Source of the DNA: Desulfatibacillum aliphaticivorans DSM 15576
Lineage (GTDB): Bacteria > Desulfobacterota > Desulfobacteria > Desulfobacterales > Desulfatibacillaceae
Length of the DNA: 21,922 nt
Assembly: GCF_000429905.1 (NCBI RefSeq)
Contig: NZ_KE386984.1
Coordinates: forward strand, 1-21,922
Direction of reading: 5' to 3'
Position 1 is the stretch's first letter, and the number at the start of each line of letters is the position of its first letter. The notes under the pieces are model-generated. The model was given only the letters and a program-made list of their open reading frames with translations, ran no database searches and was not told where the DNA came from. The translations under genes were made by a program, and so were the position numbers. This document shows, piece after piece, positions 15,260 through 21,922 of this stretch.

Positions 15260-16263
15260 TGAAATGTTTTGAACAATACCTGGGGAATCTGGACGCCATG
15301 ACCACTGAAAGCAATGGCGAGAAGATAAAATCATACATTCACCCGACATTGAAAAACCTGGGCGTCATAAACGTGGTCTTGCTGAGGGAAGCCGTGGCGC
15401 CGGTGGTCTTTCGCAACGCGGAGCAGGAAATCACGGATATTGAAGTGGACGGCGAGGTTTATGTGCGGGCCGTGCCCAACAAGTTTAAATATCCTGAAAA
15501 AAACCGGGGCATGCAGATCCTCCGGGCCTACAACGTGGGAGGCCGCCTGCCCCAAAACAAAACCGTCATCGGAAAAAAACAGTCCGTTTCGGAAGTTTAC
15601 GACCTCAACACCTTTGTGTTCGGCGACTCCGCCATGCGGGAAAAAAACGTCTTGCCCGTAAAAAGCGGAGTCAATTACTCCGACGGCCTGAGCCTTTTGC
15701 CCAAGCACCAATGCGTTGACCAGACCTTTCATAACCGGGCCTTTGAAGATGGAACCCTGTTTGACGCCGAAAGCAAGAAAAACAGCGACAACCTGTTCAA
15801 TCGCCATTTCATAACGCCCGGAACCCTGATGGTGCAAGTTCTCTCCTCCCAGGGCAGGCTTTTACCCCCGGAAGCCCTGGACCACCTATTGCTCTCCATT
15901 GGCGTGGCCGGGACATACGGCGGCCAGACTTCCGTCACGGGCACCAACATCCGCACCTCCATCGTGGGCGTGTACGGCGCCAAATTCGAGCGACCGGCGT
16001 CCTCGCCTTACGAAATCATCAAGGCCCTGGCGCGGTACGAGGCGGACCTCACCGAGCCAAACGAAGCGGAGGCGGCCATCCATCAAATGCTGTCCGAAGC
16101 CTACGAAACCGCCATGGACGGCAAGGAGGCCCGGGACTATCAGACGGAACTGGTTTCCCGGTTCGAAAACCAGGACCCGTCGCTGGAAGCGCAGTACAAA
16201 AAGGCGGCCCTGAAAGTGGGCGATCTTTTCGACAACTGGTTTGGAACGGGGAAAAAATCATGA
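15259..16263 (+). CDS. csc2: Type I-D backbone protein Cas7d/Csc2
   Basis: 334 codons, start in a TAATG overlap with cas10d, preceded by GGAGGAC. Cas7d subunits polymerise along the crRNA and form the complex backbone. Family marks: LREAVAPVVFRN (residues 42-53), FVFGDSAMREKNVLPVKSGV followed by NYSDGLSLLP (119-148), AFEDGTLFD (161-169), FITPGTLMVQV (184-194) and the glycine-rich VAGTYGGQTS (216-225) followed by TSIVGVYG. These align in order with what I remember of cyanobacterial and archaeal Csc2. The cysteine cluster that I recall before the YGF/VFG motif in cyanobacterial homologues is absent here. The stop overlaps the csc1 start (ATGA). Size is typical. Confidence 0.9.
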   Translation: MKCFEQYLGNLDAMTTESNGEKIKSYIHPTLKNLGVINVVLLREAVAPVVFRNAEQEITDIEVDGEVYVRAVPNKFKYPEKNRGMQILRAYNVGGRLPQNKTVIGKKQSVSEVYDLNTFVFGDSAMREKNVLPVKSGVNYSDGLSLLPKHQCVDQTFHNRAFEDGTLFDAESKKNSDNLFNRHFITPGTLMVQVLSSQGRLLPPEALDHLLLSIGVAGTYGGQTSVTGTNIRTSIVGVYGAKFERPASSPYEIIKALARYEADLTEPNEAEAAIHQMLSEAYETAMDGKEARDYQTELVSRFENQDPSLEAQYKKAALKVGDLFDNWFGTGKKS

Positions 16264-16901
16264 AAGTGAATATTCTTCCTGTCAAAGCGAAAACCCTCAC
16301 GCCCTTCGCCTACCACAGCCTGATGGTTCAGGGCGGCACGGCCACGCTTCCCGAACTGGCGGGCGACCGGGCCGTGGCCTTCGGCCTTGCCCTGGCTCTC
16401 GGCATGACCCAGGCCAGGGTGGCCCTGCCTCCCAAGGATTACAAGGGACATATACAGGCCATGCCCTTCCGGGCGTCCGTATTTACCACGAATGAACCGG
16501 AGCTATTGCCACCCCTGACCCGCCGCCTGAACCTGGACGGGGAGGCAGGGTATCAGAAAGCCGTCCAGGACGTGGCGAAAAAGGGGAATCTCAAGGAGTT
16601 TTTCCACATCCAGGAAATCCCCCCGGACAAAGAGTTTGCCGGCGCCTTGTTCGGCCTGGACGGCTTCGATCCTTTTGAGTATTTGGGGGCCTCCATCATC
16701 GTCGTCCGGATCGGGCTGCATCGAAGCGGCATGCTGGCCCTGACGCAGGCCCGGAAGGATTTTCCGGTGCGGCTGAACGCCTCCACGGCCTGGCTTTTCG
16801 ACCGGGAGCTGGAGGTGGAGCGGTATTGCCTGCACAACCTGCAATTGACGCCTGAGTATTCCCTGGATCAGGCGGCCGAAGAGGTGAGCCGATGGACCTA
16901 G
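16260..16901 (+). CDS. csc1: Type I-D Cas5d/Csc1
   Basis: 213 codons, starting in the ATGA overlap with csc2. Cas5-group proteins cap the 5' handle of the crRNA and join the large subunit to the backbone. Direct motifs are weak, as usual in this family: an N-terminal RAMP-like strand and LMVQGGTATLPE, an internal FTTNEPELLPPLTRRLN, a glycine-containing FLGA/EYLGASIIVVRIGLHR strand and a C-terminal region ending in helices. The name rests mainly on length (Csc1 proteins are about 200-250 aa) and on its position between csc2 and cas3'. It ends in TAG and overlaps cas3' by 10 nt, implying translational coupling. Confidence 0.8.
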   Translation: MKVNILPVKAKTLTPFAYHSLMVQGGTATLPELAGDRAVAFGLALALGMTQARVALPPKDYKGHIQAMPFRASVFTTNEPELLPPLTRRLNLDGEAGYQKAVQDVAKKGNLKEFFHIQEIPPDKEFAGALFGLDGFDPFEYLGASIIVVRIGLHRSGMLALTQARKDFPVRLNASTAWLFDRELEVERYCLHNLQLTPEYSLDQAAEEVSRWT

Positions 16902-18862
16902 TCATCGCACGACATTGCGTGGGAAAGGACCCGGAAACGGGCCTTTCCCCCATGCAAGAGGAATTGCTGAATAACCCCGCTCCTGTGCGCATCGCTTCGG
17001 CGCCCACGGGAGCGGGCAAAAGCTACGCCTTCAAGCAGGCCATGGCCCGGGGAGAGCGCGTCCTGTTCATCGTTCCAACCCGCAGGCTGGCCCAAAATCT
17101 ATATGGCGGGATTAAAAGCGACCTAATCAACCAGGACGGCTGGTCCGAAGAGCAGGCAAAGGCCAAACTGGCCGTCTGGAGCGGGGACGAAACCAAGAAG
17201 CTGAAAGCCGAAGGCGTGGGCCATGTCCCGGCTCGGCGGCTTAAGGAAATTATGGGCCTGGACCTGACGCGCCCCGGCGGGGAAATGATCATCGCCATTC
17301 CCGAAACCCTGTCCTGGCTTTTGCTTCGCCCCGCGCTTGATCCCGGGCTTTCCCGGGTGGGAATCCTGGACATCGCCGAAAATTTCGACCACGTGGTTTT
17401 CGACGAGTTTCACACCATATCGCCTCGGGGATTCGGGCTGGCCGCCGTGACCGCATTGTTGGCGGCGACCTGGGAATCCGGAGCCATGAAGGTGAGCTTC
17501 CTGTCAGCCACCCCTTTGGACATCGCGCCTGTCCTTATCAAGATGGGCGTGCCGAAGGATAAGATCGTCCTTGTCAAAGAGCCTATACAGGATGCAGGCA
17601 GGGCGGTGCACGGGGACGTCAGGCTGAGCCTTCGGCAGGCCCCGGACCTGACAAGCCTTGTGGAGGACAACCTGGACGCCCTGCGTCAAGAAGTTGCCTC
17701 AGGCGCCATGGCGGTGATGATCTTTGACGAGTTGCGCAGCCTCCATACGCAGCTGCCCCGCCTGGAATCCGTTTTAGCGAAGGCCGGAATTAACCCCGGA
17801 GAGGCCCTGGCCGTCAGCAGCATTCACGACTCCACACAAGGAGGCGCAAAAACCGGATTCTTCCGCCATGGACGCGCCGAGGATCCCCGCCGGTACAAGT
17901 TCCTGACCGCCACCTCCAGCGTGGAAATGGGCGTGACCTTCCGGGCCAACCTCCTGTTTATGGAGCCCGGATTCCAGGCCATGAACTTCCTGCAGAGGTA
18001 CGGCAGGGCCGCCCGGGGCGACGTAAACGGCCGGGTTTTCGTCCGCCTGGACGAAAACGTCCAAAGAGGGCCTTGGATTCGAAAGCTGAAAAAATTCGTG
18101 GAAGCCAACCAAAACCAGGCCTCGGACATCGAATCCCTGACCCTCTCCCTGACCAAATCCCTTCAGAAACAGTTCAAGCCCCAGCCCGAAAAAATCCTGT
18201 TCGGCGCCCTGCCCAACCGGGCCGCCTACGCCGCCGGGCTGTTCTGGCGGGCCCTCATCGCCCATCCCAGCATGAAAGGGTTCCAGGCCGCCCATTTGCG
18301 GGACATGCAGCCGCCTCCCGCAAAAGCAGTGGGAGCGCTCATCGCCCAGGTCCGAAAACTGGAAAAACACCATACCATAGGCCGATACGCCAAGGACTGG
18401 CTGGACAGGTTTGAAAACGAAGCCCGTACTCTCCGGGATTTCGACGCAAAAATCCGTGTGTTCGAGCCGGATGGAAAAAATTACGACGTTTCCGAATACT
18501 GGCTGGAAAGAAACACGGAGATCCTGTTTCAATACCCGGTCCTGGAAGGAAAAAACCACGAGGTTGAAGTGCATATCTCCGGCGCCCTGGATTCCTATAT
18601 GCTGGACAAAAAAAACCGCGTGCAAAAAACCGTAACGGCCCGGTTTCCCCACAAGCTGGAAACCGAACAGCTTCCGTTTAACGGCGAACTCGTCAAAAAC
18701 TGGTGCGACAAACTCCGGGAGGATAAATGGTACGACCTGGCCCGGACGAGCGATCCCGAACTTTTGGAATGCCTGGATGCGGCCGTAAAACTGGTGCAGT
18801 TGACAGGCCTGGTGGTGAGCGATGCAGACGTGGGAATGGATTCATGCGCAGGCGTTTTATGA
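16892..18862 (+). CDS. cas3: Cas3' superfamily 2 helicase (no HD domain)
   Basis: 656 codons, ATG at 16892 inside the csc1 3' end. Motifs of an SF2 DNA helicase appear in order: Walker A SAPTGAGKS (36-44), motif Ia IVPTRRLAQ (60-68), motif II VVFDEFH (168-174), motif III SFLSATP (202-208), motif V TATSSVEMGVTF (339-350), and motif VI QRYGRAARGD (368-377). There is no HD nuclease domain, which fits type I-D, where the HD domain sits in Cas10d and Cas3' provides ATP-driven unwinding of the target. The C-terminal ~270 residues are accessory and not assigned. The gene overlaps cas4 by 41 nt. In most described type I-D loci the helicase gene comes first; here it follows csc1. Confidence 0.92.
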   Translation: MDLVIARHCVGKDPETGLSPMQEELLNNPAPVRIASAPTGAGKSYAFKQAMARGERVLFIVPTRRLAQNLYGGIKSDLINQDGWSEEQAKAKLAVWSGDETKKLKAEGVGHVPARRLKEIMGLDLTRPGGEMIIAIPETLSWLLLRPALDPGLSRVGILDIAENFDHVVFDEFHTISPRGFGLAAVTALLAATWESGAMKVSFLSATPLDIAPVLIKMGVPKDKIVLVKEPIQDAGRAVHGDVRLSLRQAPDLTSLVEDNLDALRQEVASGAMAVMIFDELRSLHTQLPRLESVLAKAGINPGEALAVSSIHDSTQGGAKTGFFRHGRAEDPRRYKFLTATSSVEMGVTFRANLLFMEPGFQAMNFLQRYGRAARGDVNGRVFVRLDENVQRGPWIRKLKKFVEANQNQASDIESLTLSLTKSLQKQFKPQPEKILFGALPNRAAYAAGLFWRALIAHPSMKGFQAAHLRDMQPPPAKAVGALIAQVRKLEKHHTIGRYAKDWLDRFENEARTLRDFDAKIRVFEPDGKNYDVSEYWLERNTEILFQYPVLEGKNHEVEVHISGALDSYMLDKKNRVQKTVTARFPHKLETEQLPFNGELVKNWCDKLREDKWYDLARTSDPELLECLDAAVKLVQLTGLVVSDADVGMDSCAGVL

Positions 18863-19367
18863 ACGGGTGGAGCGCCTGAACCTCCACGGCCTCCACTTTC
18901 AGCACGCGGCCCTGTGCGAACGCCGGGCGTGGCTGTACATGCACAACGTCAACTTCGCCCATTGGCACGCCAGAGTGGCTTTAGGCGCCGTGCGCCACGC
19001 CAACGCGTTTAAAAGGGATCATTCCACAGCCGGGCTATTCGGCCTGGCGCCGGACATGGTGGATTGGGAAAACAACATCGTCCACGAAAACAAGGGCACG
19101 GGCGGCGCCGTAGAGGCCGCGGACAGCCAGACCGCCTTTTACGCCCTCATGCTGAGCATCGCCACGGGAAAGGCCTGGACCGCCAAGACCCACGTACTGT
19201 CCACCAAAAAGGTGCGGGACGTGGTCATGGACAGGGAAGCCTTGGACAGAATGAACCGCCTCTCCCTGCGCCTGGAAGCCCTGGCCGGCGAGGCGGAAGT
19301 CCCGCCGGCCCGTCCCATCCCATTGTGTCAAACCTGTTCGGCCGCCGTCTTTTGCGGCTACGATTAA
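18822..19367 (+). CDS. cas4: Adaptation nuclease Cas4
   Basis: 181 codons. Cas4 trims and selects prespacers with the right PAM together with Cas1-Cas2. It shows the four cysteines of the iron-sulfur cluster: C32 (ALCERRAWLY) near the N-terminus and C169, C172, C178 in CQTCSAAVFCGYD at the end. It also has the RecB-like nuclease residues: Asp in APDMVDWENN (D78/D81), HENKG (E89, K91) and the Q motif DSQTAFYALML (Q103). The proposed ATG lies 41 nt before the cas3' stop, with a modest GGTGGTGAG upstream. Because it directly yields the expected N-terminus (WIHAQAFYERVE, then the cysteine), no later start is preferred. The gap to cas1 is 10 nt. Confidence 0.92.
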   Translation: MQTWEWIHAQAFYERVERLNLHGLHFQHAALCERRAWLYMHNVNFAHWHARVALGAVRHANAFKRDHSTAGLFGLAPDMVDWENNIVHENKGTGGAVEAADSQTAFYALMLSIATGKAWTAKTHVLSTKKVRDVVMDREALDRMNRLSLRLEALAGEAEVPPARPIPLCQTCSAAVFCGYD

Positions 19368-19377
19368 AGGAGCGATT

Positions 19378-20346
19378 GTGGAAACATTGTTTATTTCCCG
19401 GGAAGCCAATCTTTCCCGAAGGGAAAACACCCTGATCGTCTCCATGGACGGCCAAAAACGGTTTTTTCCCATTGAAAAAATCCGCCACATCGTGATGCTG
19501 GGCCAGGGACGCTTCAACTCCGCCTTTCTCTGCCTATGCGGCGCCCACGGCGTGCGGGTGTCCGTGTTCGACTACTACGGCTACTACAAAGGCTCCTTCG
19601 AGCCCAAGCCTCAAAACCCCTCGGGCCGGGTCGTCAAAGAACAGGCCCGGTGCATCCTGGATGACCAAATCCGCCTGGAAACGGCCCGAGAAATCGTCCG
19701 GGGCGCCTGGCGCAATATGCGCGCCAACCTGGCCTATTATCAATACCGGGGCCAAAAACGCCTGGACCCGATCCTGGAGCAAATGGACAATATGGCGGAA
19801 AAAATCGAAACGGCGCCGAGCATCCCCAAACTCATGGGCGCCGAAGGCGTCCTCCACGCACGCTACTTTGCAGCCTGGCCCATTGTGGACCCTCGCCTGG
19901 ACTTCGCCCCGCGCATTCGCAGGCCGCCCAACAATCCCATCAACTGCCTGATTTCATTTTTCAACCAATTGACCTACACGGCCGTGCGCCATGAAGTCTA
20001 TAAAACCCACCTGGAGGAAACCCTCTCGTGGCTTCATTCCCCCGGAACCGGAAGATCCTCCCTGAGCCTGGACCTGGCCGAACCCTTCAAGCCCATCCTG
20101 GCCGACAACCTCATCTTCCGCCTGATCCGGAAAAACATCCTGGCGGATAACTGGTTCTCCCAAAAAGACAAGGTTTGCCTGCTGACCGAAACCGGACGGC
20201 GCCATGCGGCCGAGCATTTTTCGACCCGCCTGGAGGAACGATACAAAGGAAAATCCTACAGGGAATGGATCTACCGCGAAGCCGTGGCCCTGGAACGATC
20301 CGTCATGGGCCTGACCCCCTACGAAGCCTTTAAACGAAAGCCCTGA
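19378..20346 (+). CDS. cas1: CRISPR integrase Cas1
   Basis: 322 codons starting at GTG, chosen because AAAGGAG lies 5 nt upstream and the N-terminus METLFISREANLSRRENTLIV is typical for the beta-sandwich domain. Cas1 is the metal-dependent integrase that inserts spacers at the leader end of the array. Catalytic residues are present: E156 in LMGAEGVLHARYF, H220 in TLSWLHSPG, and D232/E235 in SLDLAEPFKPILADNL (D243 also nearby). Length is standard for type I Cas1. It is followed after 13 nt by cas2, with the cas2 ribosome-binding site starting at the last base of the cas1 stop codon. Confidence 0.97.
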   Translation: METLFISREANLSRRENTLIVSMDGQKRFFPIEKIRHIVMLGQGRFNSAFLCLCGAHGVRVSVFDYYGYYKGSFEPKPQNPSGRVVKEQARCILDDQIRLETAREIVRGAWRNMRANLAYYQYRGQKRLDPILEQMDNMAEKIETAPSIPKLMGAEGVLHARYFAAWPIVDPRLDFAPRIRRPPNNPINCLISFFNQLTYTAVRHEVYKTHLEETLSWLHSPGTGRSSLSLDLAEPFKPILADNLIFRLIRKNILADNWFSQKDKVCLLTETGRRHAAEHFSTRLEERYKGKSYREWIYREAVALERSVMGLTPYEAFKRKP

Positions 20347-20359
20347 AAGGAGGCGCATC

Positions 20360-20674
20360 ATGTTCGTGGTCATGACCTACGACGTGGAAGCCAAACGCAC
20401 CCACAAATTCCGCAAACTCCTGCGGAAATACCTCTCCCACACCCAATACTCCGTGTTTACCGGCGACCTCCCCGAAGCCGCACTCCTGGAGCTTCGCAAC
20501 AAAATCCACGAGATCATCCTGCCCGGAGACCGCGTGACCGAAATCACCGCGGAAAACCGCCATAACATCAATATTGTGCACCTGCTCGGTCAAAAACCGA
20601 AAAACGGTGCAATAAAAGGCAAAGTCCTGACCACCGAGGACTCCAGCCATAAATCCGACTACCAGGTGCTCTGA
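20360..20674 (+). CDS. cas2: CRISPR adaptation protein Cas2
   Basis: 104 codons, ATG preceded by AAAGGAGG with 6-nt spacing. Cas2 forms the central dimer of the Cas1-Cas2 integration complex. The start MFVVMTYDVE has the conserved first beta strand ending in the Asp (D8). LRKYLSHTQYSVFTGDLPEA then gives the helix and second strand typical of the family, and the domain closes with INIVHLLG. The final ~25 residues form a polar tail slightly longer than the minimal ~90-aa Cas2. It is the last gene of the operon; the array follows after 123 nt. Confidence 0.96.
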   Translation: MFVVMTYDVEAKRTHKFRKLLRKYLSHTQYSVFTGDLPEAALLELRNKIHEIILPGDRVTEITAENRHNINIVHLLGQKPKNGAIKGKVLTTEDSSHKSDYQVL

Positions 20675-20680
20675 TCCCCA

Positions 20681-20722
20681 ACTTCAACCCCCGGTCCTGC
20701 AAAATCCCCCGGGGTGTGAAGT
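20681..20722 (+). terminator. Strong inverted repeat after cas2 (possible terminator or leader boundary)
   Basis: ACTTCAACCCC (20681-20691) pairs with GGGGTGTGAAGT (20711-20722): a 6-bp outer stem, one bulged G, then five more pairs including four C-G, with an extra inner GG/CC. It begins 7 nt after the cas2 stop. There is no run of T directly after it, so it is not a classical intrinsic terminator. It could stabilise the 3' end of the operon mRNA or separate the operon from the array leader. Confidence 0.45.
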
Positions 20723-20797
20723 CGAATTTACTGATTTTCTCAAAAAAGATGTTTGGAAAAATGGACAAAACAAAGCATTTTTGCAATGATTAAAAGG
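20723..20797 (+). promoter_or_regulatory. CRISPR leader, A+T rich
   Basis: About 75 nt with long A and T runs (TTTTCTCAAAAAAG, GGAAAAATGGACAAAACAAAG, CATTTTTGC) between the inverted repeat and the first repeat, in clear contrast to the GC-rich cas genes. The position next to cas2 and the A+T richness mark this as the leader, so the array would be transcribed on the plus strand away from the cas genes. No canonical -35/-10 pair is evident. Confidence 0.7.
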
Positions 20798-21922
20798 GTT
20801 ATCCATCCCTATAAGGGGTTATGAGTTCAGCGCCCTGTTGCGGGTAGCCCATGAGGTTCTGGTTATCCATCCCTATAAGGGGTTATGAGAACCCGATGAG
20901 CGAACTCGGGCTTGTTGAAGTAGACGTTATCCATCCCTATAAGGGGTTATGAGCCTGTCCAGGGCTGTTGTCCAGGGTAAAAATGCCCGTGTTATCCATC
21001 CCTATAAGGGGTTATGAGTTGTGAACAACTCGGAGCACGAGGTTTCCCTGTTTTGGGTTATCCATCCCTATAAGGGGTTATGAGTTTTGCTCTGGGGTAG
21101 ACTGCTTCCAGATAGGCTTAGTTATCCATCCCTATAAGGGGTTATGAGATTTTCCCGGCGTCACGAAAATGATTTAGCGGATGGGTTATCCATCCCTATA
21201 AGGGGTTATGAGTTTTGCTCTGGGGTAGACTGCTTCCAGATAGGCTTAGTTATCCATCCCTATAAGGGGTTATGAGATTTTCCCGGCGTCACGAAAATGA
21301 TTTAGCGGATGGGTTATCCATCCCTATAAGGGGTTATGAGTTGTCCTCCGGCAACCTGACCGTGGGCAAAGTGTACGGTTATCCATCCCTATAAGGGGTT
21401 ATGAGCTGGGCCAGGACACGCAGGCGTATCTTAACAGTCAGGGTTATCCATCCCTATAAGGGGTTATGAGACGTCAGTGACCACGGTTATCATGCCGATG
21501 TAGTCAAGTTATCCATCCCTATAAGGGGTTATGAGACGTTTTCGGCGGTCATGTCCAAGGACCGGAACAGGTTATCCATCCCTATAAGGGGTTATGAGAC
21601 TGCGGAGGACTGGCTATCGCCCGTGCTTTCCCAGGTTATCCATCCCTATAAGGGGTTATGAGAATGGATAATCCAGGCTATCAGGGCCGTTTTGCCGAGT
21701 TATCCATCCCTATAAGGGGTTATGAGCATATAACGCTTTGATCATCACCAAACCGAGCCACAGTTATCCATCCCTATAAGGGGTTATGAGGCCCGAAACA
21801 CTGCTTAAAGCGCCCCGTGTTGCGGGGTTATCCATCCCTATAAGGGGTTATGAGTTCATCCAGGGGCTTTTAAACGATTCCGACGGCGATGTTATCCATC
21901 CCTATAAGGGGTTATGAGACGG
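20798..21922 (+). CRISPR. CRISPR array, at least 18 repeats of 28 bp, 17 full spacers, continues past window
   Basis: The repeat is 28 bp, starting GTTATCCATCC and ending GGGGTTATGAG. All 18 copies are identical. Repeat starts: 20798, 20862, 20926, 20991, 21057, 21121, 21185, 21249, 21313, 21378, 21443, 21508, 21571, 21635, 21699, 21763, 21827, 21891. Spacers are 35-38 nt, mostly 36. The last four bases of the window (ACGG) begin spacer 18. Inside the repeat ATCCC and GGGGT can pair (with one T-G wobble) around a TATAA loop. Cutting at the 3' side of its C-G core would leave an 8-nt handle GTTATGAG, the usual Cas6 product length. That no repeat is degenerate agrees with this being the leader-proximal part. 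Confidence 0.99.
21085..21340 (+). repeat. Tandem duplication of two repeat-spacer units in the array
   Basis: Spacers 5 (21085-21120) and 7 (21213-21248) are identical, as are spacers 6 (21149-21184) and 8 (21277-21312). The 128-bp block 21085-21212 is thus exactly repeated as 21213-21340. This is the product expected from unequal recombination or slippage between CRISPR repeats rather than from independent acquisition. Confidence 0.97.

Noticed and set aside
17774..18652. 292-codon minus-strand open frame opposite cas3'
   Set aside because: Antisense to the conserved helicase motifs; composition (Gly, Phe, Val, Gln) is that of a shadow frame and there is no ribosome-binding site.
1..21922. 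tRNA or rRNA genes, or a second CRISPR array
   Set aside because: No cloverleaf-like segment, rRNA-like sequence or second set of regularly spaced repeats was seen when reading both strands.

Overview
The window looks like a chromosomal segment of a Gram-negative bacterium, most probably an anaerobic deltaproteobacterium (Desulfobacterota; a sulfate reducer of the Desulfatibacillum type would fit). This rests on moderate-to-high GC coding style, Sec-exported minus-strand proteins, an Rhs gene, an IS66-family element and a strong CAAACTTTTTG/CAAAAAGTTTG palindrome. No rRNA, tRNA or housekeeping marker is present, so the taxonomic call is an inference.

Left half (1-10165, all minus strand): an accessory, surface/toxin-like island. 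At the left edge is the end of an IS66-family insertion sequence with the start of its tnpA. Then, in transcription order from right to left, come: a small secreted protein of unknown function (9722-10165); a very large exported multidomain protein made of a transglutaminase-like domain, bacterial Ig-like repeats and a Vps62/DUF946-like C-terminal part (4020-9656), whose frame is broken by one in-frame TAG codon inside the transglutaminase fold; a secreted TPR protein (2562-3977); and a 5'-truncated Rhs-core protein with an AT-rich C-terminal toxin-like tip (418-2484). The four genes run in one direction with short gaps and may form one transcription unit.

Middle (10166-11663): a noncoding stretch with inverted repeats, then a minus-strand WYL-domain regulator resembling the CapW/BrxR defence regulators. 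It is divergent from the CRISPR operon, with candidate operator-like palindromes in the shared intergenic region and over the regulator's own start codon.

Right half (11664-21922, plus strand): a complete type I-D CRISPR-Cas locus in the order cas6, cas10d/csc3 (HD domain at its N-terminus), cas7d/csc2, cas5d/csc1, cas3' helicase, cas4, cas1, cas2, with most genes overlapping by 1-41 nt. A well-placed Shine-Dalgarno and ATG inside the 3' end of cas10d should produce a separate Cas11d small subunit. After cas2 comes a strong inverted repeat, an A+T-rich leader and a CRISPR array of at least 18 identical 28-bp repeats that runs off the window. Two repeat-spacer units in it are tandemly duplicated.

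Together, Cas6 would process the array transcript. Cas10d, Cas7d, Cas5d and Cas11d would form the interference complex, Cas3' would supply the helicase while nuclease activity comes from the HD domain of Cas10d, Cas4-Cas1-Cas2 would acquire spacers, and the WYL protein is the likely local regulator.
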